A DNA stretch of 64,000 bases from Nautilus pompilius (taxonomy: Eukaryota; Mollusca; Cephalopoda; Nautilida; Nautilidae): NCBI GenBank assembly GCA_018389105.1, contig JACATO010001568.1, positions 1 to 64,000 of the forward strand, in the 5' to 3' direction. Both the position numbers and the translations under genes were made by a program. Below the pieces are notes generated by a model. The model saw nothing but the letters and a program-made list of their open reading frames with translations. It searched no databases and had not been told where the DNA came from. This document shows positions 36,793 to 49,240 of this stretch, one piece after another. Within the stretch, counting starts at the first letter, position 1. Every line of letters starts with the position of its first letter.

Positions 36793-39330
36793 TAAAGAGA
36801 ACCACAATTTTGTTTCCCAGATTTCTCATAAATTTTTACACAATCAATTCAATACAAAACAGATAAACAAACAAATACATTCTCAAACAAAATCAGAAAG
36901 GCTGTTGTTATGGTGCATTTGAGGATACAATCAGGAATGAAGCATTCTGGAAAAATCTGAAAATTTGCACCTGTGGGGAAGGTCCACTGGCTGTCTGAAT
37001 CATCCATACTAACCACTATTACTGCTGTCTATTAGAATAAACCGGAAAAAATTACTTATTTAATAAATCAAAATAAAGAAGTGAAAACTACTGCTTATTA
37101 AGAATAGAAGGATGGATGTATGAGGATGCAGCATTAACCTTTTCCATTCAAAAATGCAATGTCTAATAGGCACGTGTAGACAATTTCCAAGATAGATGCA
37201 CAAAATGAACCTTTCTGATTAAATTATTTAAAAACATTTAAAAAGTCACGGAATGGCTGAACCTAGCACTAATGACTTAGCACAATTCAGTAATCCAAAT
37301 GAAAAAAATTGGTATTTATAGTGCAGAAAGTAAAAAAAAGACAGACTAAACAATATTGATTGGTTTAGTAGAATCTCCTCACTGTCATTACTTTTGACAC
37401 CAAGTCTGTTGACCTTACTCTAATACTCAACTGATGGTACAGAATTATAGTTATGTTTACCACTACAAAGGTTTTTACCTCCTTCTTGGCGTCCGTCGTC
37501 TGTCCAAGTGTTGTCAATTCAGCCTGTCTTCCTCCAAGACTGTGTGGCGTAGCAGTTAGACTCTTCAGCTATGTTATAGAAGAAATCTAGTATCAGTTCA
37601 AAGAAATTGACTGGCCTCATGTCATCAAGAAAATAGATCTTTAGGCCAACAGACTGCAGATGCATTGGTACATTATCCTGCTGCATATGGCTCAAACTCC
37701 ACTCAACAACACCACTCTAACTATCAACATCCAATGCCTATCCATCGCTGTCTGAGCAGTTAAATTGAGATCCAAGGTATGACCACTCAAGATCTCCACA
37801 TCACCAGAAGGAAAAGATTCACTGTTAGATTCCATCGTGTATCAAGCAAATAATCAAACTCAGTAATCACTAGGTTCACAGTGGTAGGTAGCTTCACTAG
37901 TAAAATCACTTTTGCAGGAAAACAAAAACAAATAGTGATGAAGCAATGCAGACAAGCATCCTTTTACATGTACTATCGTTTGTGTAGATGGAAGTGATCA
38001 GTGAATAAATCAGTGCATGGCTGGTTTTAGCTGACTTAAATGTGAAAGATTAAATTTTAATTTGCATAAAAAGTGAGTAAAATTCTGTTTTAAAGAGAGC
38101 AGTGATAGAATTAACAAGTGAAACTTACTTTCTATGTTGCTACAACTGAGCGCTGGACAACACCTGCTGCCCAGATATATCCAGAAATTGCAGCCACATC
38201 TGACCTTTCACCTCTCTCAGATTGGCCACCTATGAAATCTAATACCAGAAAGCATAAACTGACATAGTTTACATCCCTAACTGATTCATTTTTTCCCCTG
38301 CACGAGTAGAATTGGGTAGTGAGCATCAAGCAAAACATAAAATTAACAAAAAGGAACAGTAGTAAATCAAACAGATGTACCAGTTTATGAGTTTCTAAGC
38401 CAACCACCTTATATCAGAGTATATGATTAATTATTATTTCATTTTATATACCTGAAGATTAAATATTAATTTTCATTATATATAAGACACATCTATTTCT
38501 TTTTTGTTTTTGGAAGTGGTTTAAGATTAAACATGTAGAAACATTTTGGTCTCTGTCTGTCTGTTCAAATTCAGTTTTTCATTGAGGAAACAAATAAAGG
38601 GAACGTGAATGCATTTCTCTCATTGGACATCATTTCCCCTCGAGTGATACTAGTGTTTCTCAGTGGTTTTAGCTATATTTATTTCCTGGTGATCTCAAGT
38701 CTGTTTTCCTTATGTTGGGATTGTGAGTGAAGCTGCTCCCTGTTTTGCTTCCAGAAGGAAGATCACCTGTAGTCTAGCACTTCAGACACTCTATAATGGT
38801 CTTTAAAAAAAAAATGAATTAAAAAATAATTATGAAAATGGCAAACCTTTCTGACAACATTATTACCATGAGAAACCTCCTAAAAAAACAATGACAAATT
38901 CTTCCAATCTTTGGAAAATAAGCACAGATTTGTACCTAAAACAATCATACAAGAAACAAACAAAAAAGAACAGGATGCCAAGTTGGAACAATCCAAACAG
39001 AGTTCAAAATTCTTGAAATGTGTACAAGAGACATTTCACATTATCATCATTATGGCGTAACCATGATAATTCAGGTGACTGCCCAAACCAACTGTCAAGC
39101 AAGAGACGTCAAATATACCAGTTCTTTATACACTCCATTTTCAGTCAGCAATTACTAAAAAAAAATAAATACATTCATGACATCTTAACTGATTTATCTA
39201 AATTGTCATGTGAACTGGTCTTTGCAAAGACTGCTTGATGTTTGTAAGTAATATGTTGGGTGAATGCCACAGTCCCATATTTACTATTATTTAACTTCAT
39301 CTTAATACATTTTTAGTAACTTTAGAAGTT
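36793..39330. other. AT-rich stretch, no supported gene
   Basis: Non-genic as far as I can see. A short SINE-like phrase (GTGTGGCGTAGCAGTTAGAC) occurs near 37540. The 91-codon minus-strand frame at 38132-38407 has no recognisable feature. Confidence 0.45.
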
Positions 39331-39339
39331 ATATAAGCT

Positions 39340-39800
39340 ACATCATGGACTACAGTGGATGCAGGGCTTGGGGAAAGCCTCTGCATATGAAAGCCAATGT
39401 AAAGCACAGGTTTGCATGGGTCCAAAAACTGATACATGAACTTATGGAATTTTGGATGTCTGTTCTGTTCTCTGATGAGACTGCTTCATCAATTCATATC
39501 AAACGGATAAATATACATTTCAAGCCCCATGAAGCATTTCAGGAGGCCTCCTTGCCCACAGTTCAACACAGTGGGTTTGTGACCAAGATATGAGATGTTG
39601 GAAACACTGACTTGGCATTTCATGAGGGAAATCTGAATTCTGTTGCATATACATCCATTTTCAATAATTATCTTTCGGCCACTTTTCAACAAGGGATTTT
39701 GATTCTGAAGACAATTTCTGCAAGAAATTTGTGCCACTTGCTGTACACAAAAACCACCACCCTATGGAAGAAACAAAAGGTTGAGTACCTAGGGGACCTG
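39340..39800 (+). pseudogene. Tc1-type transposase remnant
   Basis: The plus-strand frame reads KPLHMKANVKHRFAWVQKLI and then WMSVLFSDETASSIH. This is the Tc1 block that normally runs KARL.FAK..H...W..V.FSDE, carrying the first Asp and Glu of the catalytic core. Next come EASLPTVQHSG (normally PTVKHGGG) and, in another frame, HEGNLNSVAYTSIFNNYL. Frames change at least twice and the remaining catalytic residues are not identifiable. No terminal repeats were found. It is an old fragment. Confidence 0.72.
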
Positions 39801-40259
39801 ACACGAATCTGATAAAGGAAGTACCTTGATCTCCAACTAAAAAACGAGATATATTTCTGTGGCAAATCTTAAAAAATTAACTGAACTTAAAAATTTAGAC
39901 CATGTTATCACAAACTCTCATCACATACATGCCACATGAACTAGTCCTCCACCAGATACTAGATATTAATTTCATGTTTTCTACTATTTTGCACGACTCA
40001 TAAGTGTACATCTGTACCACAACAACAATTACTTATGCTACATTCTCATTTTCTTCTATAGATGAGATCTGTACAATTTGTAAAAGATTTTCAATTATTG
40101 CTCCAACTTAATATGTCAAATTTTTTGCAAAATATTTCAGAATTCAACAATATCACAGAATTTTTTAAAAAATTTGTCTATGGTTAGGATGGAGTCAAAT
40201 ATGAAATAATATCAACTTGTAAATATTGGAAGTTTTTACTTTTAACTTATTCATTTGCA

Positions 40260-40870
40260 GGTTGTTTGCGAATTATTGATGAAAAGACAGCAGTAAAGTT
40301 AAATTTAAAGCCGGGACAAAAGCTTTGCTCTAACTGTGAGGGAAAAAACACACTGATGAAGAAGAAATAGAACAAGTTTGAGTTTCATGCTGCTGGTGAA
40401 TATGAACCTCTTGAAAGTGTGAAAGATCTCGATACAAGTTTACATCCCTTGGTTGCTCTCCCATCAAACCTGTGAGCAGCTCAAATAAGTGTGGATATGC
40501 AAAAAGAAAACTCAAACAGATCACAACATAAACTCAAGAAAAGATATCAAAAATACTGGGAGTGAATGAAGCTGCGCTGACTTCACAGACAGCATCTTGT
40601 AACAATGCTCTGATCTGGATGAGTTCATACATGATCTGAAAATAAAAGTTAATAGAAGTACAACAAATGAAAAAAATTACAATTTTAACCCTTCTTCCCT
40701 CTCAATATTTTCAGAAATCTCTTTGACTGCAGATGAAGACAACGACCAAGATAATTATTTCCAGGAAAATATGTTGCATGCATATATGATGACTGGGTGT
40801 GTGGGTAACATAGTGGAGAAATCAGATGATAACCATGATGTGTTGGTCAATTTTTGAAGAATCATCCTTT
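40260..40870 (+). pseudogene. Remnant of an uncharacterised invertebrate repeat-associated protein
   Basis: After a TTCATTTGCAG acceptor-like site the plus strand reads LNLKPGQKLCSNCEGK with a CxxC pair. With frameshifts it continues YEPLESVKDLDTSLH, SPIKPVSSSN, YAKRKLKQIT and SKILGVNEAAL, then DLDEFIHDLKIK. I recognise the order (LKPG.KLC..C, L...L..LG.SP.K, YAKRK..Q, DLD..I..LK) from predicted, mostly unnamed multi-copy proteins in invertebrates. The function is unknown to me. At least four breaks make it a pseudogene. Confidence 0.42.
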
Positions 40871-41573
40871 TAAATGGCCAGCAAGACAGGATTTATGTTG
40901 GGTGCCATTCAACCATGTGCTGTGTGCTGTATGGATGCACCTCAGGCTACTGGACATGGAGGGTGACAATACATACTTGCTGATCATGACTCTGCTTTTC
41001 CTTGAGAAAATGAAAAGTTAATGCATAAATAGTTTCATATTAGTGTAAATATACAACTGCTACATATTTCTTGAAAGGGATATTGTGAAGTACACAGTTT
41101 GCACTCGATGCAGAAATGGGCCACTTTGAAAATCTTTTAGGTATGAAGCAGTAGAGTAAACCTTTTGAACTTCTGTTTAATAAGTTTGTATAAACCTACA
41201 TATGTGCAAAGAATGATAATTTTTACTCATTCTCTACATTGTGTTTCACTGCTATAAAGTTGGTTCATTTCACATTTTTTTCGTTGGTGCTATTGCAGGG
41301 CCCAGGAATGTGATAACAAGGAGATCTAGGTCTATCTTCTTTTCATCTCCTAAATAGCTGGTATGACAACAGACAAAAATATATCTGTTTAGCCTTTACA
41401 TAATGTTCTCCATTAGCTGTGGCATTCTAAAATTGCCAAAAGATCACTGCAGAAGTTTTTATCTCATTTTTCTTTTATCCAAGGAGAGTACTCAAAGGAA
41501 AATCACAATATAAATGCATTTTACTATTACCCAACCTTGCTGCACAGGCCTGGCAAGTTTCATAGCACTAGGC
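40871..41573. other. Non-genic stretch
   Basis: I see no gene here. It ends at a hAT terminal repeat. Confidence 0.5.
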
Positions 41574-42530
41574 CAGAGGTGGGCAAACTTTTCTCCCTAA
41601 GGGCCACATGGAACATCCATAAGGTCTCTAGCAGGTCACATTCGACAAAAAATTAAATTTAATAAAAGTTATTTTCACACAAAATACAATTATCAGGACA
41701 GGTTTACACAATTTCCTGGTGAATAATGCAACGGAATGATAACAGTGTGAAGTGGATGCTCACCTTTCACTTTGTCATTAAGCAGCTTTATGAGGCCAAC
41801 ATGTTTTCCTGTTAATGCAGGTGCACCATCTGTTGTAATGATTGCCAACTTGTTCCAAGGTAAACCAGATCCATACAAATCTTGGCCAGTTGTGGCGTCC
41901 CTCAATGGTTCAACGGACAGAAACTCTTTAGTAATTGCAAAATTATCATCAATTCCTCTAATAAACACAAGCAGTTGTGCTGTGTCTTGTATGTCAGTGC
42001 TCTCATCTAGTGCCAGTGAGTACCACTCGAATGACTTGTCAGCCTCAAGTAGTTGTTCTAACAGATTCTACAAAATGGCATCAATACAACGAACTACAGT
42101 TCTCTCCTTGACAAGATATAAGCTTCAATTTTTGTTCTGACTCTGGGCATGCAATATCAACAGCATCAAGCATACAATCCTTTAAAAATTCTGCTTCAGA
42201 AAATGCTTTGTTATGTTTGGCAATTTTATAAGCAAGGACAAAACTGGCCTTTGTGGCAGCCTCTTGTATGGTTGGTTTGTTTTACAAAAAAGTTTGTTGT
42301 GTTTTAAACCTCTCAACACGTCATCGGCTATTCACTGTAGTTCACTTTCTGATAAATTACTTCAAAGTTTCTGTGCTTAGTCCGAAAATGTCTCTTCAAA
42401 TTATACTCCTTAAAAACAGCAACACTTTATGCCATATTAGACACACTGCTTCACTTCTAATATTTGTAAATATTTGTACATCCATTGCTTGTTAAACGTA
42501 CGGTATTCATCTTCATTTTTCCGGGGTTTT
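41574..42530 (-). pseudogene. hAT transposase remnant, GTF2IRD2/Charlie-like, with one terminus
   Basis: The terminus CAGAGGTGGGCAAACTTTT (41574-41592) is a classic hAT/Charlie-type end, preceded by a possible 8-base target duplication half (CACTAGGC). On the minus strand the N-terminal part reads RTFNKQWMYKYF, then CLIWHKVLLFLRS and KRHFRTKH. That is a BED-type finger with its second Cys changed. The core reads VEPLRDATTGQDLYGSGLPW and LAIITTDGAPALTGKHVGLI, with the DGA.. catalytic surround. There are stops and frame changes between them. The C-terminal dimerisation domain is missing, and I could not find the opposite terminus. The host gene GTF2IRD2 contains a relative of this transposase; nothing suggests domestication here. 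Confidence 0.87.
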
Positions 42531-44149
42531 TGTAGCATTCATTGTTGGGATAACAAAATTTGAAATATATGCTAATATATATATTAAAAGACTTTAACAT
42601 AATAGTACGTCCATCGCTATCATCTCTTTCTGTTTAAATGGCTGCGAAATCTCATTGTAGTCTCGTTAAGTGTGTTATTCTGTGCGAGAATGTCTGGAAC
42701 CGCACAAATTGATATCGCCCTGCAAGAACGTTTGCAGGCTGCACAAATAGACTCTGATTACACGCATTATGTATCTATACATTCACACACAAAAGCATTC
42801 AAATTGAGGCAAACATATAAAAAGCTGCTCTCAGCCTTTTCAACACCTTAAAAAGTATTCCAGCAACTACACAAAAATTAAACAAAGTGCCAGAACTTGA
42901 ACTAATAATTGGGATACTGTCACAACTTCAGATCTTTTTATCAGAATAACCACCTTTCGTATGAATATCTTTTTGGCATCCTGTTCAGTAAATTTTTTAA
43001 AATATTGCCTTGTTAGTAACTCTCATTCCTCTTGCTAGTTTTCCATAGTTGACTGACATTTCACAAAAGTCCAAAGGAGAGTAGAGTCCAACTGTGTTTT
43101 TCAGAAATCTCTCTGATTTTTTCTAGTAATTATTGTGTATTAAGCTTGGCAGAATGCTTCAGATCATTATCCAATGTGCCATCCATATCAACCTCATTGG
43201 CAATTCATTGTCTCCTTGGCCAGCATAAAACTCATGCAATTTTTCACAATCATGCCTCACCATATGACAAAATGCTGCTTGTATTTAAGAAATTATAAGT
43301 AGATTGATCAAAAATTCATGTGTTGCTAGTTTACCTTTTTTTCGATATATTTCATGTCCCCTTCCTAAATTATAAATATGCATCTATTTTTCCAGTCAAG
43401 AAATTTACTGTTGTGCTATTTACGACTTGAAAATTACCAAGAGAAACAAAGAACAAAACATGAAAAACATAGACAATGGCTCTGCTAGGAAGCTAAAGGG
43501 AATGAAGTAGTAAAAGTAGTTCATTGCCAACTATGCATTACTGATGAAGATTAAATACTTTCACAATGTTGGTAAACTTGCACTAATGGGTCATTAACAG
43601 CCACTGAACTTTACTTTAAGACTCCACTGGGCTATGATGTCAATCATCTTAGTACAGAATAAACTAGAATTGGTCATCTTTTTTAAATTTGTCATGAATA
43701 TTCATAGATTGTCAGATGTTTCAATAAATGACTGACTTTATTGTTTCTGTCTTTAATCAAATTGTGTTGATAATTGTCAGTTTACTATTATTATCATTCT
43801 TTATGGTTCATGTGACACATCATTGTAAAAACGCTACACAATTTTTTCCAATCAATATGCAACATTCTTACAACTATATATTTCCTAAAATCCATTGTGA
43901 CCTTTTCTCTTCTGTGAGAATGTTATTAAGTTTCATCAACTACACTGCCAAATGACGCCTCCATACTTCCACATTTCTACCACTCTGCTTCATCTGATAG
44001 CACTGTGAAAAATATTTGGAATTTCCAACAAAAGTGTTCACTACACAGTGCAGCAGACATCAAGCCTCCGAGAGAGCAGTACAGATAGAAAACACAGGGA
44101 AAAGAGGGGACAATATATTATTATGTTGAGCAAACTAAATTGACAATTT
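42531..44149. other. AT-rich stretch, no supported gene
   Basis: I see no firm feature. A minus-strand reading LLNRMPKRYSYERWLF near 42950 faintly recalls the C-terminal end of Tc1 transposases but is too weak to call. Confidence 0.4.
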
Positions 44150-44745
44150 ATAGCATAGCTGAATAATAAAAAAACCTAGTCACCCTGACAACAGTAAAAA
44201 TGGGTCTTAGAGCTGCTGGTTTAAATAGTTGTGTGGATATTTAAAAAAAACATGCTATGCATTCTAACAGACCAAGAAAGGAAAAAGGCTGGACTGCACA
44301 AATACTGAACAGTAGAAGACTGGAACAATGTTATGGATTGATGAGTCAAAGTTGAGGTGTTCTGGTCCAAACATAGACTGTTTTGCAGACAAGTTAGAGA
44401 ACATTTGGCATCCTACAGTTAAACAAAAAGGCAACATGAAGGCTTGAGGGTGTTTTGGACATAATGCAGCTGATCTTTGTACAATTAATGGAACATTGCA
44501 TTGATAAAAGAGTGTTATCAGTCTTCTGAAAAGACATGCAATCTCTTCTGGCAGTTGATTAATGTGCAGCATTTATTTGCAACAAGATAATAACCGTAAG
44601 CACATTTCTTAATTATGCAGACAATGTGTGCATATAACAGGATCCCCCCCCCCAAGAACACAGTTTGGCCACTAAAATCATCTAATTTATCACCCATAAA
44701 CTTTTTAGGTGATGAACGACAAAAACGTCAGGAAAATGATGCCAC
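44150..44745 (+). pseudogene. Tc1-type transposase remnant
   Basis: The plus strand reads GLRAAGLNSCVDI (DNA-binding side), then MLWIDESKLRCSGPNID with the first catalytic Asp. IWHPTVKQKGNMKA and a CFGHNAADLCTINGTL block follow. LQQDNNRKHIS carries the second Asp, and SNLSPINFLGDERQKR is the region of the third acidic residue (normally SPDLNPIE.LW). Several frameshifts, stops and a C9 run interrupt it. This is a typical decayed Tc1 copy; terminal repeats were not found. Confidence 0.85.
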
Positions 44746-45213
44746 ATAACACAAAACAGCATAAACTCAACATCATCATCATCATAATATTTGCCAAAGT
44801 TACTTCATGGACTCCCAAAAATTTGCAAAAGTTGTTATTCGAGCAAAAGGCAGAGGGAGTTTACTTTGATGAAGCAGAGGTTTAAGTCACAAGTTTATTA
44901 TTTGATTTCTTTTGCATCCATCTACTGAATCTTACATTCACTATTATGGTGAGAAATGAATAAAATGGTGATATTCTTCTGTAGATAATTGTTCCCACAT
45001 GTGTTTGCTTCAAAACCTTTTTGCCAGTAGTTCACCATAAACTATATATGAGGATACAAACAATGTACACCCTGATGTATTCATGAATTATAAAATATAT
45101 ATATAAAATATTAATGGTGATTTCAGGTCTGAAAATTATGGTTCTGTTAAACCGTTAAAAGTAGGGTTTAGTTTTAGAATTTAATTATTTAAAAACAACA
45201 AACAATTTCTATG
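44746..45213. other. AT-rich non-genic stretch
   Basis: Nothing recognisable is seen, apart from short ATC and AT runs. Confidence 0.5.
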
Positions 45214-45517
45214 CAGACAGGGCAGGTAGGTAGGTAGGCAGGCAGGTAGGACGGTAGGTAGGAGGGTAGGTGGTAGGTAGGTAGATAGGAGGTAAGGTAG
45301 GTAGCTGGGTAGGTAAGGTAGGTAAGGTAGGTAGGTAGTAGTGGTAGGAAGGTAGGTAGGAGGGTAGGTGGATAAGTAGGTAGGTAGGTGGGTAGGTAGG
45401 TAAGGTAGGTAGGTAGGAGGGTAGGTAGGTAGGTAGGAGGGTAGGTAGGTAAGGTAGGTAGGTAGGGGGTCGGTAGGAGGGTAGGTAGGTAGGTAGGCAG
45501 GTAGGTGGTAGGAGGCC
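45214..45517 (+). repeat. TAGG tetranucleotide microsatellite
   Basis: About 300 bases consist almost entirely of (GGTA)n with scattered interruptions such as GGAGG, GGTGG and AAGGTAGG. The minus-strand frame through it reads repeated Pro-Thr-Tyr-Leu and is a by-product, not a gene. Confidence 0.95.
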
Positions 45518-45811
45518 TTAAGGCTGAGGCAGAAGTAATTCTATCCTGATCCATTAAGACATTTTTCCATTTGCCAGATGTAATCTGATAATTACAGTAC
45601 ACGTAATACACGGGCTCATTAGGCCGTAGTCAGTACAGTACTCTTACCTCTCCACCACCCACAACAGTCGGTGTATCACCTACAAAACAAAAACCCACCA
45701 TCTTCTAAAAAGTATTGTATTTCTCAACTCCGAGTCCAACCGGCTCTCGGCGGTTTCCTGTTTTAACCGTCGTAAAGTAATAAATCTTTTAAATATAAAC
45801 AAACAACTCAC

Positions 45812-45985
45812 TGTATGTAGAAGTGAAATATCCCATCGCCGACGATACCGACAGATGACCGCAGTAAAATCGCCACAGGGACAAACGACGCCGTCAATTA
45901 CTTCAACACAGGAATTCATTCTCGATGGCCGTCGTCCTCTGGATTCCGTAATAATCCCGTCGTCCAAGCCAAGATATCGCTGCAT
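45812..45985 (-). CDS. Candidate alternative first exon
   Basis: Minus-strand ATG at 45985 opens MQRYLGLDDGIITESRGRRP and stays open for 58 codons to a GTGAGT donor after CATACA. It contains CPCGD and an Arg-rich stretch. It may be chance in CpG-rich DNA; the family is not recognised. Confidence 0.22.
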
Positions 45986-46433
45986 TACCATCAGCACCCG
46001 TATCTATAACCAATCAGTCTGTGTAATCGGTAATCTCCATCAGTAATTTGTCGGTTATTAAGCAAAGTACGGAACAATCTGCTGCTGGAGCTCGTGGACG
46101 ACCACGAGGCGTTTTAGATAAAATAGGAAACCGAGTTTTAAGTGAAATTTAAACAAGTATTTTATTTTACGACGGTAAAATAGGAAACCGCCCCACACTT
46201 TACAGTGATATCATCATCATCATCACTGGTGATGAGAGACTAACATCGACAACGAAACCAAACCGGTCAGGGACCCAGTCCGCCCGCCATTGTAGCCGCC
46301 GTCGTCTGCCCGGCCGGCCGCCACCTTCACCACCCACCTACATCACATCACCGTCGGCTAACTCCTCCATCAATTACTCCTCCGGTTAATTTCACAAGCC
46401 AGCGAGATAATGTACTCGTAAGGAGAGACAAAC

Positions 46434-46482
46434 CTGAGAGTTTAGAAGGAGACTCGCAGTCCGTCTCCAGTTCTTCTGCCAT
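46434..46482 (-). CDS. Candidate first coding exon
   Basis: Minus-strand ATG at 46482 opens MAEELETDCESPSKLS and reaches a CTCAG|GTTTGT donor at 46433. The acidic opening, the CpG-rich context and the YY1-like element just upstream suit a first exon. The product is unknown, and no second exon was identified. Confidence 0.33.
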
Positions 46483-46560
46483 CCAACTACACGACCTTAA
46501 ACCTAAACATGGCGCCATTTTCCGCGGGGAGACATCACTGCAAAATCTATACTCTGAATA

Positions 46561-46989
46561 ATATTTGTCTTATTTTTAAGTTAGAATTTTATTAATAATG
46601 TTTAAAATATACGTATAAAATTTTAAAGATTTAGTAATTCAATGTCAGCCTTAAATTTAATGTTCAATCCATATTTCGTTCCAAAGTAGTTTTGGCTAAA
46701 ACCCTGTAGTTCTAACATACACAGGGACCGTTCATGTTACAGAAAACTAGGCGATGTGAAGTAAAATATCTTAATGCATTAACAAAATCTTTCTTCCTTT
46801 TTCCTTTGTCTGTAAACATTCGAAATTAGTCCTCAGTATCATTGTAGTAGGAATAGTGGAGGTATCTAAAATAATATTTGTTAGATATGGTTGTAGATGT
46901 TTTCTGATTATGAAAATTATTCTCGTAATTACCATTGAAGGAAAACACTGTATTTACATTGGGCAGTGAAAATATCGTAGCAATCCTAG
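46561..46989. other. AT-rich non-genic stretch
   Basis: Nothing recognisable is seen between the CpG-rich patch and the hAT remnant. Confidence 0.5.
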
Positions 46990-49240
46990 TACCTAGTGAA
47001 GCAATTTTTTTACATTCCAGACTTCAGCCCTTAAAATGAAGCGGCAACAAATATACTAGAATTCATGCGAAAACTCCCAAGAACTGAAAGTTCAAAGGAA
47101 GAGGCCAGTGAGGACGTAACAGTAACACAGCCATCTTTGATGAATGATACTGATGAAACTTCTGCTTCTGATACTGTGCCACCTACAGATGAGGCAGATG
47201 CCGCATCATCTCTTCCAGACTGTTGGAGTATGAAGCAATATGAGGAGTTCCCAAAAAAAATATGATGGATTGATTGTTCGTAGCAAGAAACTTGGTTGTG
47301 ATCACTGTGTCAAATTTGATTCCTTAAACATAAAGGGAATTCACGTATCAATTGAATGGGGAAGCTGCAGTGTTGAAGCCTCAGGGAAGGATAAAACCAT
47401 CCACCAAGCATCTCTCAGGAAGAAAATGAAAGAGCATTTTTCATCAAAGGCACATAGTGTTTGTGTAAAGCAACTACAGGATCGTGCAGATGATGCAATT
47501 ACAAAATGCATTGATAACACGAACCAGAAACATTTTGCCTCTACATGCAGAGTTTTCAATACGGTCTACAGTTTATCAAAAAGCAGCAGGCCATTTTATG
47601 ATGCTGAAGATGAGATTGAGCTTCAAATTAAAAATGGAGTTAACATGGGTGTTGGACTTCATTCTCGCAAAACTGCTCTGAAATAGTTGATCACATTGCA
47701 AAGGAGATAGAAAATTAAATATTTACCAAAATTATTGAACAAAATTTAAAAATCTGTGTCATCGTGGATGAAGCTTCAACCATATCTAGTAAGCCTGTGG
47801 TTGTAATTTTTTTGAAGATCATGATCTATCACCAACAATTTTCTTTGATTTGGTCAAATTGGAAGAACAGGGAGCAGAAACAATACACGCATCTTTGTTA
47901 AAGAGTTTGCACGATGGTGGATTTGATAATGAATATTTGAGAAATAATTTGATTGCTTTCTGTTTAGATTGGGCAAGTGTAATGCTTGGCTGCAATTCTC
48001 GGGTAGGCATTAGACTTAAAAATGATTTTCCTAACATTTTCATTTGGCATTGTTTAAATAATTGTTTGTAACTTGTTCTGGATGATACAGTCAATGATAT
48101 AAAACAAGTGAATCACTTCAAAATATTCATGGATAAAATCTACACAATCTTTCACCAATCAAACAAAAACCAAATGCAACTCTTCAAAATTTCAGAAGAA
48201 CTTGGACAACAAATTCTGAAGATAGGTAGAGTTCTGGGACCAATACAGGCTGCTTGCAGTCTAAGATCTGGACTTTGCTGTGTGGCATCCTTATCCAGCA
48301 TTGTACAAATATATCTCTAGTGAGACAAAACATTCAGGGATAGGTGCCCGTCTTTGCAACAAGCATTTCTTGGATGATTTGGCACTGATGATAGACATAC
48401 TGCAAGAAATTTCCTTACTTTCTAATGCCCTTCAAGCTAGATTTTAACTTTGCCAAGAGCTGAAAAACTAATAAAAGGTCCATTAAGGCATTTGAAATGC
48501 TCAAAGAACGTAAGGGAACCGTTGAAAAGGAAATTGCCTGTCAGAGTTGCTTCAGATGCCTTTAAGGATATTCAGTTCATGGAAACAACAAAGTTGTTAG
48601 CCTTCCACATCAAAAGCTACTGGAGGCAGTCATAGAAAATATGGAAAACAGGTTGATGGATTTTGATCATTTAACAATCAAAGAACAATGAACAAGAAAA
48701 TGACAACAAAATTCATGAACTGATGAACTTGCTTGAGCCAAATTCGTGGAATACTGAGGAAGTTGTTGTACCCTGGAAAGCTGCAGAAGAAAAACTGAGT
48801 GAATTCAGTGAAGTTTTCGATCATGAAATCAGCATTAACGATTTCCGTGACTATGTGGAAAATGTCCTACAAAATTCCCACAACCCTGTGATTCCTCAAA
48901 GTGTACAAAAGACTAAAATATTCTCAGTACTATTGCTGTCAGTTCTGCAGAGGCAGAAAGAGGTTTTTCAAGAATGAATATTATATATTCAGATAAAAGA
49001 AGCCGCCTTACAGTTGAGAATGTAGCAAACCTTATGACAATTAATCTGATTGGCCTCCCATTGGACTCATGGGATGCCACTCCTTCGGTCAAAACATGGC
49101 TTAGAAAAAACCACTCTGCTGATGACAACAGGGTCAAACAAAAGAAAGCTAAAGACATTGATGACAATCAAGTGGCTATTTGGAAATTTTTTAAGTGAAA
49201 GATTACAAATGTTAAATTATTAAAAGACTCAGGTAAAGAA
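46990..49240 (+). pseudogene. hAT-derived pseudogene, KIAA1586-like
   Basis: After a TTACATTCCAG acceptor-like site the frame opens MKRQQ, then MRKLPRTESSKEEASEDVT and an acidic spacer. CWSMKQYEEF and CDHCVKFDSLNIKGIHVS (zinc-binding region) follow, then IVDEASTISSKPVVV with the catalytic Asp. Next is CLDWASVMLGCNSRVGIRLK, normally with a second Asp-Gly-Ala-type motif. The C-terminal hAT dimerisation block is SSAEAERGFSRMNIIYSDKR and SRLTVENVANLMTINLIGLP. The order and motifs match the hAT-derived protein KIAA1586. At least six frameshifts or stops are spread along 2.2 kb. Terminal repeats were not found, so it may be a whole element with lost ends or a retrocopy. Confidence 0.87.

Larger units (their letters stand above)
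45640..46560 (-). promoter_or_regulatory. CpG-rich promoter-like patch
   Basis: This patch is clearly richer in G, C and CpG than its AT-rich surroundings. It contains runs such as CCCGGCCGGCCGCCACC near 46310 and a GAAAATGGCGCCAT element (minus strand, about 46510-46523) that resembles a YY1 core near start sites. Two minus-strand open blocks that could be first exons lie inside it. A host gene start on the minus strand is the simplest reading, but no downstream exon could be tied to it. Confidence 0.4.

Noticed and set aside
42940-43260. Possible Tc1 C-terminus (LLNRMPKRYSYERW)
   Set aside because: The similarity is limited to a few residues with no catalytic motif upstream.
45189-45611. 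140-codon minus-strand frame rich in Pro-Thr-Tyr-Leu
   Set aside because: It is a translation of the TAGG microsatellite and has no coding features outside it.
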